Assembly (NCBI GenBank): GCA_017469945.1
Contig: JAFUFI010000029.1
Coordinates: 1-64,000, forward strand
Direction of reading: 5' to 3'
Origin: Lachnospiraceae bacterium
Lineage (GTDB): Bacteria; Bacillota; Clostridia; Lachnospirales; Lachnospiraceae
Length of the DNA: 64,000 nt
The position numbers were made by a program, and so were the translations under genes. How positions within the stretch are numbered: position 1 is the stretch's first letter; each line of letters opens with the position of its first letter. The notes beneath the pieces were generated by a model. It searched no databases, was not told where the DNA came from, and saw only the letters and a list, made by a program, of their open reading frames with translations. Positions 17,071 to 26,810 of the stretch are shown piece by piece.

Positions 17071-19452
17071 ATGGATATTTCAGGTGTTCTTGAAGCCGAA
17101 GACAGGCTGTTTAACGAAAACAGGGCCGCTGAAGTGGAGGAGCTCTTAATGGGCGCTGTAAGCGTCGCTTTAGACGAAGGGGACGGAGGTGCGCTTTTGC
17201 AGCTCCTAAACGAGCTTATCGGATATTACAGGGAGTCTTCGAGGTTTGAAGATGCATATAAGGTGGCGGAGGAGATAGAATCAGTTGCCTCAAGGATCTT
17301 GCCGGAGATGAGCGTGCCTTACGCCACATCGCTACTTAATATTGCTACGGCTTACAGGGCAGGAGGAAGGCTTGCGGACGCTATGACGCAGTACCGCAGG
17401 GTTGAAGAGATATACGATACAGTCTTAGAGCCGGATAGTCTTTTAAAGGCGAGCCTTTACAACAACGAGGCCCTTTTGTATCAGGAAACGGGAGAGTTTG
17501 ACAAAGCTAAAGAGCTTTTGGTAAAGGCACTTAAGATCGTTACGGCAAACGGCGAAAGCTACGAGGAAGCTGTTTCAAGAGCAAATATAGCAGGAACCTG
17601 TATGCAGCTCGGGGAGCTTGAAGAAGGCTTTACGGAAGCTGTTAAGTCGGCGGAAATATTTGAGACCCTCGGAGTAACCGATGGTCACTATGCGGCGGCA
17701 TATTCCGCGCTTGGAAGCTACTTTTATATAAAAGGCGAGTTCGAAAAGGGGATGGAAGCCTATAAGACGGCTATGGACGCTATGGAAAAATCCCTCGGAA
17801 AGAACGCTTATTACAAGCGCTTGGAGGAAAACTTCGAAGAGTGCAAAAGGGCATACGAAGAAAATCTATTAAAGCAGGGGAAAGCAGCGAATTCGCCCGG
17901 AAAAGTCGGAGAAGAAAAGGCCAAAGAGGCAAAAGGTATTGAAATCTGCAGAGATTATTTTTTGCAGGTCGGTCTTCCGATGCTTAAGGAAAAGTTCCCC
18001 GAGTATCTGGGAAAGATGGCTGTGGGGCTTGCGGGAGAAGGCTCTGACTGCTACGGATTTGACGATGAATTATCAAGAGATCATGACTGGGGCCCGGAGT
18101 TTTGCATCTGGGTTACGGACGAGACATACGACAAGATCGGAAAAGAACTGGAAAAAGAGTATGAAAAGCTCCCTGCGGAGTTTAACGGAATAAAGAGAGG
18201 GGCTGCCATTAGCGGCAAAGGCAGAAGAGGAGTTATAAAGATCTCTTCATTTTGCAGACGCCTTTTGGGCGTTTGGGACCCCGCAGCTCAGTCAGACTTT
18301 AATATCAGAGACCATATAGACTGGGCGCAGACCACGGATGCATCCCTTTCCGCTTTTGTAAACGGAGAGGTTTGGATGGATGAAGAAGGTATAATTACGG
18401 GCCTTCGGAGTAATGTTGCCATCGGTTATCCGGAAAGCTTTCTTTTTAAGAAACTGGCGGAGGGATGTGCGGAATTTTCCCAGGCGGGACAGTACAATTA
18501 CCTTCGGTGTCTTAAGCGTAATGACGGTATTACCGCAAGAATCATGCTCGCGGATGCTATGCGCGCAGCCTGCAAGATCGCATACTATATCGAAAACAGA
18601 TTTCCGCCCCACGACAAGTGGCTTTATAAGGGACTCGATTCATTAATGGGCGGAAGCGCCGTAAAAGAAGCCCTCAACACGCTTGATGTCTGCGATGAAA
18701 AATATGTTCCGGAAGTACTTGAAAAGATCGGAGAATCTCTTGCTATGGAGCTGTACGTCTGCGATTATATCAGCGACACAGACCCCTATCTTGACCATCA
18801 GACCGAGGAGCTGATGATGAAGAGCTTCTTTAGCGAAAGCAGCGATGAGGAACTTACCGAGCTTATTGCCAGAACGGAGTTTGAGGAATTCGACAAGGTT
18901 CAAAATGAAGGCGGAAGAGCTTCGTGCCAAAACGACTGGGCTACTTTCGGGATCATGAGAAAAAGCCAGTACCTTACCTGGAACCGTACGATGCTCCTTC
19001 AGTATCTCTACGACTTTAAGAGGGAGTCCGCTCTGGGGCATAATCTTATTACGGAAAAGTACGGCAGGATGATGGAGAGTACGGCGCCTGAAAAATACGA
19101 GAAGATCAAGGACAATTTCCCGCCTCTTTCGGAGGAGAAAAAAGCCATAATCGAAGAAATCTGCAAGATACAGGTAGCCTGGATGGAAGACTTTTCAAAG
19201 GAGTATCCTCTGCTTGCATCCAAGGCAAGAACGGTCAGAACCCTGGATGATAAAAGCTATGACACGTCATACGAAACCTATCTACGGGGCGAGATTTCCA
19301 CATATTCCGATAAGATGCTTCAGCTTTATACAAAGTTTATTGTGGATCTTGCCGGGGAGGGAGGAAATCTTGCGAAGATGACAATGGAAAACAGCTGCAG
19401 GCTGTACGGATATGAAAGCCTTGAAAAGGCCGAGGAGTTTTATCGTAAATGA
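17071..19452 (+). CDS. TPR - DUF4037 - DUF4125 fusion protein
   Basis: A 793-residue soluble protein. Residues 1-270 are tetratricopeptide repeats (for example ASLYNNEALLYQETGEFDKAKELLVKAL and AAYSALGSYFYIKGEFEKGMEAYKTAM, quoted here as pattern names). Residues about 285-590 match DUF4037, whose GEGSDCYGFDDELSRDHDWG resembles a nucleotidyltransferase active site (GS with two acidic pairs). The C-terminal 190 residues match DUF4125, with GGRASCQNDWATFGIMRKSQ. The family names are from memory. It may transfer a nucleotide to a target held by the TPRs. Position after two EAL proteins and overlap (ATGA) with an SDR hint at a signalling role, not shown. Confidence 0.75.
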   Translation: MDISGVLEAEDRLFNENRAAEVEELLMGAVSVALDEGDGGALLQLLNELIGYYRESSRFEDAYKVAEEIESVASRILPEMSVPYATSLLNIATAYRAGGRLADAMTQYRRVEEIYDTVLEPDSLLKASLYNNEALLYQETGEFDKAKELLVKALKIVTANGESYEEAVSRANIAGTCMQLGELEEGFTEAVKSAEIFETLGVTDGHYAAAYSALGSYFYIKGEFEKGMEAYKTAMDAMEKSLGKNAYYKRLEENFEECKRAYEENLLKQGKAANSPGKVGEEKAKEAKGIEICRDYFLQVGLPMLKEKFPEYLGKMAVGLAGEGSDCYGFDDELSRDHDWGPEFCIWVTDETYDKIGKELEKEYEKLPAEFNGIKRGAAISGKGRRGVIKISSFCRRLLGVWDPAAQSDFNIRDHIDWAQTTDASLSAFVNGEVWMDEEGIITGLRSNVAIGYPESFLFKKLAEGCAEFSQAGQYNYLRCLKRNDGITARIMLADAMRAACKIAYYIENRFPPHDKWLYKGLDSLMGGSAVKEALNTLDVCDEKYVPEVLEKIGESLAMELYVCDYISDTDPYLDHQTEELMMKSFFSESSDEELTELIARTEFEEFDKVQNEGGRASCQNDWATFGIMRKSQYLTWNRTMLLQYLYDFKRESALGHNLITEKYGRMMESTAPEKYEKIKDNFPPLSEEKKAIIEEICKIQVAWMEDFSKEYPLLASKARTVRTLDDKSYDTSYETYLRGEISTYSDKMLQLYTKFIVDLAGEGGNLAKMTMENSCRLYGYESLEKAEEFYRK

Positions 19453-20186
19453 ACAGTAAAAAGACAGCGCTTGTAACGGGTGCCTCCAGAGGAATAGGCG
19501 AGAAAATCGCGGAAAAACTGGCCTCAAGTGGGTACGATCTTGTGATCACATGCCATAATTCCTTCGGAGAACTGAGTAACCTTGCGCAGAAACTAAAAGA
19601 AAAGTATAATGTAATCTGTATATGCAAGACTGTGAATGCAGGAAAAGCGGCGGAGGTTCGGAAACTTTTTGAGGACCCTTTTTTTGAAGAAAGGGGACTT
19701 GACGTACTTGTAAACAACGCCGGAATCTCTTATGTGGGACTGATGCATGAGATGGAGGACGAGGCCTGGGATGAGCTGATAAGAGTGAACCTTGGCAGCG
19801 TTTTTTTCCACTCAAAATACGCCGCAAGGCTTATGCTGAAAAAACATTCGGGACATATCATCAATATTTCATCTGTCTGGGGAAATGTTGGGGCTTCAAT
19901 GGAAGTGGCTTACTCTGCTTCAAAAGGCGGAGTCAACGCTTTTACAAAGAGCCTTGCCAAGGAACTTGCCCCTTCGGGGATAAGCGTAAATGCACTTTCT
20001 CTCGGACTTATAGACACAAAGATGAATTCCTGCTTTTCAAAGGAAGACCTTGAGGCGGTGGTAAGCGAGATACCCTGCGACAGGATGGGAAGCGCGGATG
20101 AGATTGCCGAAGCTGTTTACAGACTGATCTGTATGCCTGATTATCTTACAGGACAGATCATCACAATAGACGGCGGATGGACTTAA
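19449..20186 (+). CDS. SDR family oxidoreductase, FabG-like
   Basis: A 245-residue classical short-chain dehydrogenase: cofactor motif TGASRGIG (residues 10-17), NNAG (about 89-92), catalytic Ser in ISSVWG (about 141), YSASK (Tyr about 156, Lys about 160). It resembles 3-oxoacyl-ACP reductase but is not near fatty-acid synthesis genes, so the substrate is open. Its start overlaps the stop of the TPR fusion gene. Confidence 0.88.
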   Translation: MNSKKTALVTGASRGIGEKIAEKLASSGYDLVITCHNSFGELSNLAQKLKEKYNVICICKTVNAGKAAEVRKLFEDPFFEERGLDVLVNNAGISYVGLMHEMEDEAWDELIRVNLGSVFFHSKYAARLMLKKHSGHIINISSVWGNVGASMEVAYSASKGGVNAFTKSLAKELAPSGISVNALSLGLIDTKMNSCFSKEDLEAVVSEIPCDRMGSADEIAEAVYRLICMPDYLTGQIITIDGGWT

Positions 20187-20234
20187 AGTATTCGGGGCCT
20201 AGCATATTAGAGTAACTTTTGTGGGGATAAGCGA

Positions 20235-22460
20235 ATGTATTGGAAAATACTTTTTGTGATCCTTTTGATAGTATCAAGCGCCAGCCTTGTGGGCATTATG
20301 GTACCTGTCAGCAGGATCAAAGAAAGACACGGAAAATATCTGACCAGAACAGTTTATATGGCTGTGGCTGCAATGGTGGCTAACATCGTGATCACCTTTT
20401 CGGTAAGCGAGGTTATGGCCAATGTGGCTTATTGCGTTTATTTTGCCAGCCTGGACTGGATCATACTTGCTCTTTCGGGATTTTGCGTTGCGTATATCGG
20501 AAAGCAGAAACTGATCGATTATTTTACGATTCCGACGATCATTCTTGTTTCGATCGATACTCTGTTTATTTTCTCTAATATTTTATTCAACCAGGTTTTC
20601 TCAATAGACGAGTTTGTCGGTAAGAGCGGCACAGTATACTATCTTGCCAAACCGCTTCCGCTTTATGATATACACCTTGCGCTTGATTATTTAGGAATAC
20701 TTATGTGCATAGTGTATATGGTCATCGGAATGCTTAAATCCAAGGGCTTTTACAAGTTCAAGTATGTTGCGATCCTGACGATTCTTTTAACGGTTATACT
20801 GCTGAATGCTCTTTATATCATTATGGCTTTTCCCCTTGATCTTTCCGTTATATTCTACGGATTTGCAGCCAGCCTTGTGTACTACTTTTCGGAGAAATTT
20901 GTACCAAAGATCCTCACAAGCCAGGCTGTTAAAAAATCGGTCGGCGAGATGAATCAGGGATTTATACTTTTCGATACGGATGGAAAGTGTATTTATGTCA
21001 ATGAATTTATCTGTATGCGTTTTAAGCTCAGAGAGGAAACCTGCACAGCCGGGACGGAGATCATTGACAGCATTACCGACGGTAAGCCTTTAAATGAGGT
21101 GCTCCCCGGAGTGTATACATACGTAAAGACTGCGAAGAATCCCAAAAACCGTGATCGCCATTACAGGCTTCGCTTAAACAGGATCGTGGACGGAAAGGGA
21201 AGCTTCCTCGGAACATATATTATGGTGGACGACGTAACGGAAGAGTATTACGTTATGGAAGAGCTTGCCAGCGCCAAGGAAGAGGCGGACGGAGCCAATG
21301 CCGCAAAGAGCAACTTCCTCGCCAATATGTCTCATGAGATCAGGACTCCGCTTAATTCGCTTCTCGGTATGAATGAGATGATCATCAGAGAGGCCGAAGA
21401 CAAGAGACTTATCGAGTATGCGGAGAATATAAGGGTAGCGGGAAACAGCCTTTTGTCCTTGCTTAACGATATTCTGGACTTTTCCAAGATCGAGGCGGGA
21501 CGAATGTCCATCGTTGAGGCGGATTACAGTATCCATAAAGTCTTAAGGGACTGTTACAATATTCTCGGACCTTCAGCAAAGGACAAGGGGCTGGAGTATA
21601 GGATTGAGTGTGATTACAATGTACCGAAGACTCTTTACGGCGATGAGATGAGAATACGACAGGTGCTCTCAAATCTTCTTTCCAATGCCATTAAGTATAC
21701 ATCAAGAGGGTCTGTCACCGTTAAGGTAGAATATAAGCCGGTAGGAGTAAAGCAAGTAATTTTGAAGATCTCGGTAATCGATACGGGAATCGGAATCTCC
21801 AAGGAAAACCAGGCTATTCTCTTCGACGCATTTCAGCGTGTGGATGAAGCGAAAAACAGAAATATCGAGGGAACGGGACTCGGACTTACGATCACAAGGG
21901 AACTCACCGCTCTTATGCACGGCGAAGTTGATGTGGAGAGCGAACTCGGAAAGGGATCGAACTTCAGCATAATAATCCCCCAGGCTGTTGTGGATGAATC
22001 GCCCATAGGTCCTTTCAATTTTGATGACGGAAACAAGGCTTCCAAGGAATACAAGGCGTCGTTTCTTGCTCCGGAGGCGAGAATCCTTGTTGTTGATGAT
22101 GTGCCCATGAACCTTAAGGTTGTTAAGGCACTCCTCGGAAAGACGAAAGTGTACGTCAAGATTGCGAACGGCGGCAGGGATGCCATCGACCTTTGCCAAA
22201 ATGAGAAATTTGACCTGATATTTATGGACCATATGATGCCTGCACCCGACGGCGTTGAGGCATTCAAAGAGATTCAAAGGGAAGGGGCAAACAGAAATAC
22301 TCCCGTTGTCGTACTGACCGCAAACGCCCTTAACGGAGTGGATAAGGAATATAAAGAGATAGGATTTGTTGATTATCTCTCGAAGCCTGTTAAAGGGGCC
22401 GATCTTGAAAAGATGTGTATCAAGTATCTGCCGCCTTTGAAGGTGACTTTGAACGATTAA
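20235..22460 (+). CDS. Hybrid sensor histidine kinase with seven-helix sensor
   Basis: A 741-residue protein: about seven membrane helices in residues 1-225 (histidine kinase N-terminal 7TM type), a PAS-like domain (about 235-340), HisKA with MSHEIRTPLNSLLGM (His about 366), HATPase with NLLSNAIKYTS, DTGIGI and GTGLGL, and a C-terminal receiver (ILVVDDVPMN, phospho-acceptor Asp about 665 in FMDHMMP, Lys in LSKPV). No separate response regulator with a DNA-binding domain is adjacent, so the output partner is elsewhere. The coding end overlaps the convergent VanZ-like gene by 41 bases. Confidence 0.92.
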   Translation: MYWKILFVILLIVSSASLVGIMVPVSRIKERHGKYLTRTVYMAVAAMVANIVITFSVSEVMANVAYCVYFASLDWIILALSGFCVAYIGKQKLIDYFTIPTIILVSIDTLFIFSNILFNQVFSIDEFVGKSGTVYYLAKPLPLYDIHLALDYLGILMCIVYMVIGMLKSKGFYKFKYVAILTILLTVILLNALYIIMAFPLDLSVIFYGFAASLVYYFSEKFVPKILTSQAVKKSVGEMNQGFILFDTDGKCIYVNEFICMRFKLREETCTAGTEIIDSITDGKPLNEVLPGVYTYVKTAKNPKNRDRHYRLRLNRIVDGKGSFLGTYIMVDDVTEEYYVMEELASAKEEADGANAAKSNFLANMSHEIRTPLNSLLGMNEMIIREAEDKRLIEYAENIRVAGNSLLSLLNDILDFSKIEAGRMSIVEADYSIHKVLRDCYNILGPSAKDKGLEYRIECDYNVPKTLYGDEMRIRQVLSNLLSNAIKYTSRGSVTVKVEYKPVGVKQVILKISVIDTGIGISKENQAILFDAFQRVDEAKNRNIEGTGLGLTITRELTALMHGEVDVESELGKGSNFSIIIPQAVVDESPIGPFNFDDGNKASKEYKASFLAPEARILVVDDVPMNLKVVKALLGKTKVYVKIANGGRDAIDLCQNEKFDLIFMDHMMPAPDGVEAFKEIQREGANRNTPVVVLTANALNGVDKEYKEIGFVDYLSKPVKGADLEKMCIKYLPPLKVTLND

Positions 22461-22980
22461 AAAGCTTTCCTATAAGGATCACTACCAGGATACCAAGGGC
22501 AGCTCCCGCGGTATCAAGGAGTACGTCGAAGGGAGAGCCGTATCTTCCGGGAACAAAGATCTGGTGGATCTCGTCGGAAGCCGCAAAGAGGATACACCAA
22601 AGAAGAGAAGAGATTATCATATAATTGTTCTTTAAGTTCACTCTCTTGAAGATCCTGAGGAATCCGAAAACAACATAAGAAGCATTGAAAGTCAGAGCGC
22701 CTAAGGCTGCATATTCGCAGAAGTGGGCGCTTTTTCTTACAATCTTATCAAGGGCCATAGCGTAGTCAAGTTTAGATACTTCGCTTAAACTGTCAAAGCC
22801 GGAGACAACAAGGTGACAGATAAATTTCCCCACCGCAAGGGATTGCTCGGTGGATTCATCGGCGCTTTGACCGGAAAACCAGACGATTACGATCATCAGT
22901 CCTATCCAGAGAGCGACAAGCAGATAATGCACATAAAGCAGTATGAGGTTTTTTCTTACATTTGATTTATTTTTTCTCAT
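22420..22980 (-). CDS. VanZ-like membrane protein
   Basis: A 186-residue protein from ATG 22980 (a GTG at 23001 would give 193 residues; neither has a good SD). Four hydrophobic segments and the family motif KSAHFCEYAALG, then SDEIHQIFVPGRYGSPFDVLLD, identify the VanZ/phosphotransbutyrylase-like family. VanZ gives low teicoplanin resistance in enterococci; the function of these chromosomal homologues is unclear. It is the only minus-strand gene in the window, convergent with the histidine kinase gene and divergent from the PIG-L gene. Confidence 0.88.
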   Translation of the reverse strand: MRKNKSNVRKNLILLYVHYLLVALWIGLMIVIVWFSGQSADESTEQSLAVGKFICHLVVSGFDSLSEVSKLDYAMALDKIVRKSAHFCEYAALGALTFNASYVVFGFLRIFKRVNLKNNYMIISSLLWCILFAASDEIHQIFVPGRYGSPFDVLLDTAGAALGILVVILIGKLFNRSKSPSKAADT

Positions 22981-23045
22981 TTCCGAAGCTTTAAAGGTCA
23001 CTTTCCGGTTAAATTTTCTTAAAAAGTGAAAAAGTGACTATATTT

Positions 23046-23075
23046 ATTATAAAATAGTGGCGTCCTTAAAGGCAA
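23046..23075 (-). promoter_or_regulatory. Candidate promoter for the VanZ-like gene
   Basis: On the minus strand TTGCCT (complement of 23070-23075) and TATAAT (complement of 23046-23051) are 18 bases apart. Back to back with the promoter at 23084-23112. Confidence 0.55.
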
Positions 23076-23083
23076 TATGTAAA

Positions 23084-23112
23084 TTGTACATGGTGTAAAG
23101 GTATGTTATAAT
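23084..23112 (+). promoter_or_regulatory. Promoter for the surface-glycan operon
   Basis: TTGTAC (23084-23089) and TATAAT (23107-23112), 17-base spacer, with an extended -10 (TGT before TATAAT). SD AAAAAGGTGAG precedes ATG 23147. Confidence 0.82.
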
Positions 23113-23146
23113 TCTTGTAACTGTGTGAAAAAAAGGTGAGTTTACT

Positions 23147-25642
23147 ATGAAATCTATTCTTAAATACGGAATTTTAGCGGTTTTGGGCGCTGTTTTTGCT
23201 TTTGCCGTAAAAGGGACAGCCCTTGATTCATATGCTTCAAGTGAGGTTGCGCCCAGCGTCACATTTTCTAACGGATCCGGAAGCGGAAATGTTACCGATT
23301 CTGATTATAAATCCGTTGTCGCTCTTAATGCGGGAGATACCGTTACAATAAGCAGCGCTGACGGAGCGCCTATAGAGGCAATCTATCTTATCTGGCACAG
23401 CCCGGTTTCACAGTATCAGATCTCTACGGAGAACGATATGCTGACCGGCGGTGAGTACGGATTTTTGCATGAGTATATCGAGCTTTCGGAAAGCTCTTCT
23501 TCTGCGCTCCTTACAATGTCCGCAGCTCAGAAGCTTTCAAAGGTAAGGGTTTTTACTTCCAAGAACGATATTCCCGATGATGTTCAGATCTGGGAGCCCC
23601 CTTGCGAAAAGGCGGATATACTCGTCTTTTCAAGCCATTCCGACGATGAGATCCTGTTTTTCGGATCGGCTATCGCTAAGGCTATCTACGAAAAGGGCGC
23701 AAAGGTACAGCTTTCTTATCTTACGGAGTACTGGACCGGAGACAGCATCAGAGAACATGAAAAGCTTGACGGCCTTTGGTGCGAGGGCGTAAGAAACTAT
23801 CCCGTTTGCGGAAATTTCCCGGACGTATATGCCGACAGTATCGATAGCGCAAGAAATCTTTATAACGAAAACGATATGATCGCTTACGAGGCTTCCGAGA
23901 TCAGAAGATTTAAGCCCTCTATCGTTATTACGCATGACTTTAACGGAGAGTACGGACACGGCTTCCACAAGCTTGTTGCCGCTTCGGTTGCAAGCGCACT
24001 TGATGCGGCGGCAGATCCTTCATACGCTGAAGGAAACAGCGCATCCTACGAAGCCTGGGATACTCCCAAGGCATATTTCCACAACTATTCGGAAAACGCC
24101 ATCACCCTTGATCTCAGACAGCCCATCGATGAGCGCGGTGGTCTTTGCCCTATTGAGATAGCGGCGCTTTCCTATAAACAGCATGTATCTCAGCAGTGGT
24201 GCTGGTTTTATGTTTCCGATGATCCCAATGACAAGCATCCCGAGATCAACAGCGCAGCATGGGGACTCTACAGAACAAACGTCGGTTACGACAGCGACAA
24301 TGATATGTTCGAGAATCTTACGGATTTCGTAGCTGTCGACAACCGTATACATATCAGTACGCCGGAAGATCTTGACAAAATGAGAAACGATCCTTCGGCA
24401 AGCTACGTGCTCGATAAGGATATCGATATGGCGGGATACGAATGGGTTCCCTTTACCTTTACCGGAATACTTAACGGTAACGGACATGCCATCCTCAATC
24501 TGCATGTAGACAGGCTCGGAGAGACCGTTAAGTCAACCTACGACGGAAACTTCAAGGTTTACGATACTAAATTTGCGGGTATGTTTGATGTGGCGCAGGG
24601 AGCTACGATCAAGAAGCTTTCTCTGTACGGAATGAGCGCCGATGTTGACGCGGATGAAAGCTGCTTTATCGGAAGCATCGCCGGATATACGGAAGATACA
24701 AGGATCATCGACTGCACCGTAGAGGAGGCAAGGATACAGCTTAAGGTAAATGCGCCGATGTTCGGTGTTGCCGGACTTGTGGGATACGGATGCGGCAAGG
24801 CACAGAACTGTGTTATCAATACCACCCTTACCTGTATCGACAAAAATAAAGAGGAGAGAGACGAGCAGTACATGGGCGGCGTATTCGGCGCCGGATACCT
24901 GGATGTGGACAACTGCGTCGTTAATATAGACGGATACGATTCCGATCACGGTTACGTTCATAACGGCGGTATTGTCGGAATGTATATCTTCTATCCCAAT
25001 CTAAACATTGGTTACAGAGGATCTCTTACGGGAAATACCGTAAGCGGCCAGATCACTTTCTTTGAAGACAATACGAACAGAAGAGCTTACTGCGAGCCTA
25101 TCTTTGGAGAGGTTATGATCTGGGAGTTTGAATATGCCGGAAATACAGAGACCTTTAAGCGAAACGAGATATTCGATTACAGCAAAGATCTCTATCCGGA
25201 TATGAGCGAGAATCCCGTATACAGAGAGGAAGTAACCGAAGGTGATTGCTACAGCTTCGGATATACTACTTATACAAACGACGAGACAGGTTATTCCTAC
25301 AGAGCAAACTATACGCTTCACAAGCACACCTTCGATCAGGGAACGGTTACAGTGCAGCCCACATTTGAAACAGAGGGCGTTAAGACATATACCTGTACGG
25401 TTTGCGGAGAGGTTATGGAGGAAGCTATCCCCGTACTCATCCCCACTATAGAGGAGGAGCCTGAAGAGACGGAAACCGTAGAAGAGGAAGTTCCCGAAAG
25501 AAGCGTAGAGGAAAAGAAGAGTTTTTCAAAGACAGACAAGCTGTTAATAGTTATCGCATGCTGCGTAGGTGCGGTCGTTGTTACGACTTTTGCGATCGCA
25601 GGAACAAAGGCATCAAGGAAAAACAGCAGGGGACGCAGATAA
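23147..25642 (+). CDS. Secreted, membrane-anchored PIG-L family deacetylase
   Basis: An 831-residue protein with a signal peptide (about 1-32), a PIG-L/LmbE deacetylase domain (about 145-330) holding the zinc motif HSDDE (about 163-167) and HGFHK (about 268-272), a beta-helical region with GLUG-like repeats (about 400-690, ILNGNGHAILNL), a Cys-containing surface module (YTCTVCGEV near 747), an acidic linker rich in Glu and Pro, and a C-terminal membrane helix (about 798-820) with basic tail. PIG-L enzymes remove acetyl groups from N-acetylglucosamine units. It likely acts on wall or secreted glycan. Three further surface genes follow closely. Confidence 0.85.
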   Translation: MKSILKYGILAVLGAVFAFAVKGTALDSYASSEVAPSVTFSNGSGSGNVTDSDYKSVVALNAGDTVTISSADGAPIEAIYLIWHSPVSQYQISTENDMLTGGEYGFLHEYIELSESSSSALLTMSAAQKLSKVRVFTSKNDIPDDVQIWEPPCEKADILVFSSHSDDEILFFGSAIAKAIYEKGAKVQLSYLTEYWTGDSIREHEKLDGLWCEGVRNYPVCGNFPDVYADSIDSARNLYNENDMIAYEASEIRRFKPSIVITHDFNGEYGHGFHKLVAASVASALDAAADPSYAEGNSASYEAWDTPKAYFHNYSENAITLDLRQPIDERGGLCPIEIAALSYKQHVSQQWCWFYVSDDPNDKHPEINSAAWGLYRTNVGYDSDNDMFENLTDFVAVDNRIHISTPEDLDKMRNDPSASYVLDKDIDMAGYEWVPFTFTGILNGNGHAILNLHVDRLGETVKSTYDGNFKVYDTKFAGMFDVAQGATIKKLSLYGMSADVDADESCFIGSIAGYTEDTRIIDCTVEEARIQLKVNAPMFGVAGLVGYGCGKAQNCVINTTLTCIDKNKEERDEQYMGGVFGAGYLDVDNCVVNIDGYDSDHGYVHNGGIVGMYIFYPNLNIGYRGSLTGNTVSGQITFFEDNTNRRAYCEPIFGEVMIWEFEYAGNTETFKRNEIFDYSKDLYPDMSENPVYREEVTEGDCYSFGYTTYTNDETGYSYRANYTLHKHTFDQGTVTVQPTFETEGVKTYTCTVCGEVMEEAIPVLIPTIEEEPEETETVEEEVPERSVEEKKSFSKTDKLLIVIACCVGAVVVTTFAIAGTKASRKNSRGRR

Positions 25643-25654
25643 GAGAGAGTACTT

Positions 25655-26794
25655 ATGAATGTTACAATAGTTTTACCTTCCCTTAATCCGGATGAAAAAT
25701 TAAATAGTGTTGTTGACGGATTGATCGCACAGGGATTTAAGGATATCGTGATCGTTAATGACGGAAGCAGGCCGGAGAATCTTGCACCTTTTGAAAAGGC
25801 GGCGCTTCATCCCGAAGTTACCGTGCTTACTCATGAAGTCAATAAGGGCAAGGGAAGAGGATTAAAGACAGCATTTGAGTTTGTGCTGGAAAAAAGGCCC
25901 GATTCTTTGGGCGTTGTTACGGTAGACGGCGACGGACAGCATACTTCGCATGACATATTCTCCTGCGCCGAGAGGATGATAGCCGAAAAAGACAAGGTTG
26001 TTTTGGGCTGCAGGGATTTTGACTCTCCGGGAGTTCCCCCTAAGAGCCGTTTCGGAAACAAGACTACAAGCAGAGTTTTTTCCATGTTTTGCGGAATGAA
26101 GATTTCGGATACCCAAACCGGTCTCCGCGCTATACCGAGAGAGTATTTACCTCTCCTTGTAAAGACCAAGGGCGAGAGGTTCGAGTACGAGACGGAGATG
26201 TTCTTCGCGCTCCACAAAAACCGTATATCCTGGGTCGAGGAAAAGATTGACACGGTCTATATCGATGACAATTCGGAGACGCACTTTAATCCTTTCCTTG
26301 ATTCTATCAAAATATATCGTATAATATTAAAGTTCATATTTAAGTACACACTCAGCTCGCTTATCTGCTGTGTGATCGATATCGGACTTTTTAATCTGCT
26401 GAATATTTTGCTTGCAAGGACTACGCTGCTTGACGGCATCAAGATAAAGACTGCGCTGGGAAGATTCTTTGTGAGGGTTTTCTCCGGCGGCAACGACACT
26501 ATAGCGCTTAAGGTATTAATCGCCACGGTTGTTGCGAGGATCATATCCTCTATAGTAAATTATATCCTGAACCGTAATGCAGTCTTTGAATCCGCAACAA
26601 GCGTAAAGAAGTCGGTATGGAAGTACTACCTTCTTTGCTTCGTGCAGATGATCCTGGCGGCAGCAGGTGTGTTCGGACTTTCCGCGCTCTTTGGAGGCGG
26701 AGAAGCCCTTGAGGGACTTGTATACAAACCCATTGTAGATGTACTTCTTTTCTTGTTCAGCTATCAGATACAGCAAAGATGGGTATTTAGATAA
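25655..26794 (+). CDS. Family 2 glycosyltransferase fused to a GtrA-like membrane domain
   Basis: A 379-residue protein. Residues 1-220 are a GT2 domain (VLPSLNPDE, IVNDGSR, VDGDGQH with its metal-binding acidic cluster, DTQTGLRAI). Residues about 225-379 carry four hydrophobic segments of the GtrA type (NYILNRNAVF). GtrA proteins help move undecaprenyl-linked sugars across the membrane, so the fusion probably makes and flips a polyprenyl-phosphate sugar. It lies 12 bases after the PIG-L gene. Confidence 0.88.
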   Translation: MNVTIVLPSLNPDEKLNSVVDGLIAQGFKDIVIVNDGSRPENLAPFEKAALHPEVTVLTHEVNKGKGRGLKTAFEFVLEKRPDSLGVVTVDGDGQHTSHDIFSCAERMIAEKDKVVLGCRDFDSPGVPPKSRFGNKTTSRVFSMFCGMKISDTQTGLRAIPREYLPLLVKTKGERFEYETEMFFALHKNRISWVEEKIDTVYIDDNSETHFNPFLDSIKIYRIILKFIFKYTLSSLICCVIDIGLFNLLNILLARTTLLDGIKIKTALGRFFVRVFSGGNDTIALKVLIATVVARIISSIVNYILNRNAVFESATSVKKSVWKYYLLCFVQMILAAAGVFGLSALFGGGEALEGLVYKPIVDVLLFLFSYQIQQRWVFR

Positions 26795-26810
26795 AGGAGA
26801 TTTAGGTCAG

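Noticed and set aside
22980..23001. GTG start for the VanZ-like gene
   Set aside because: It would place the start inside an AT-rich leader with a poorly spaced SD; kept only as an alternative.
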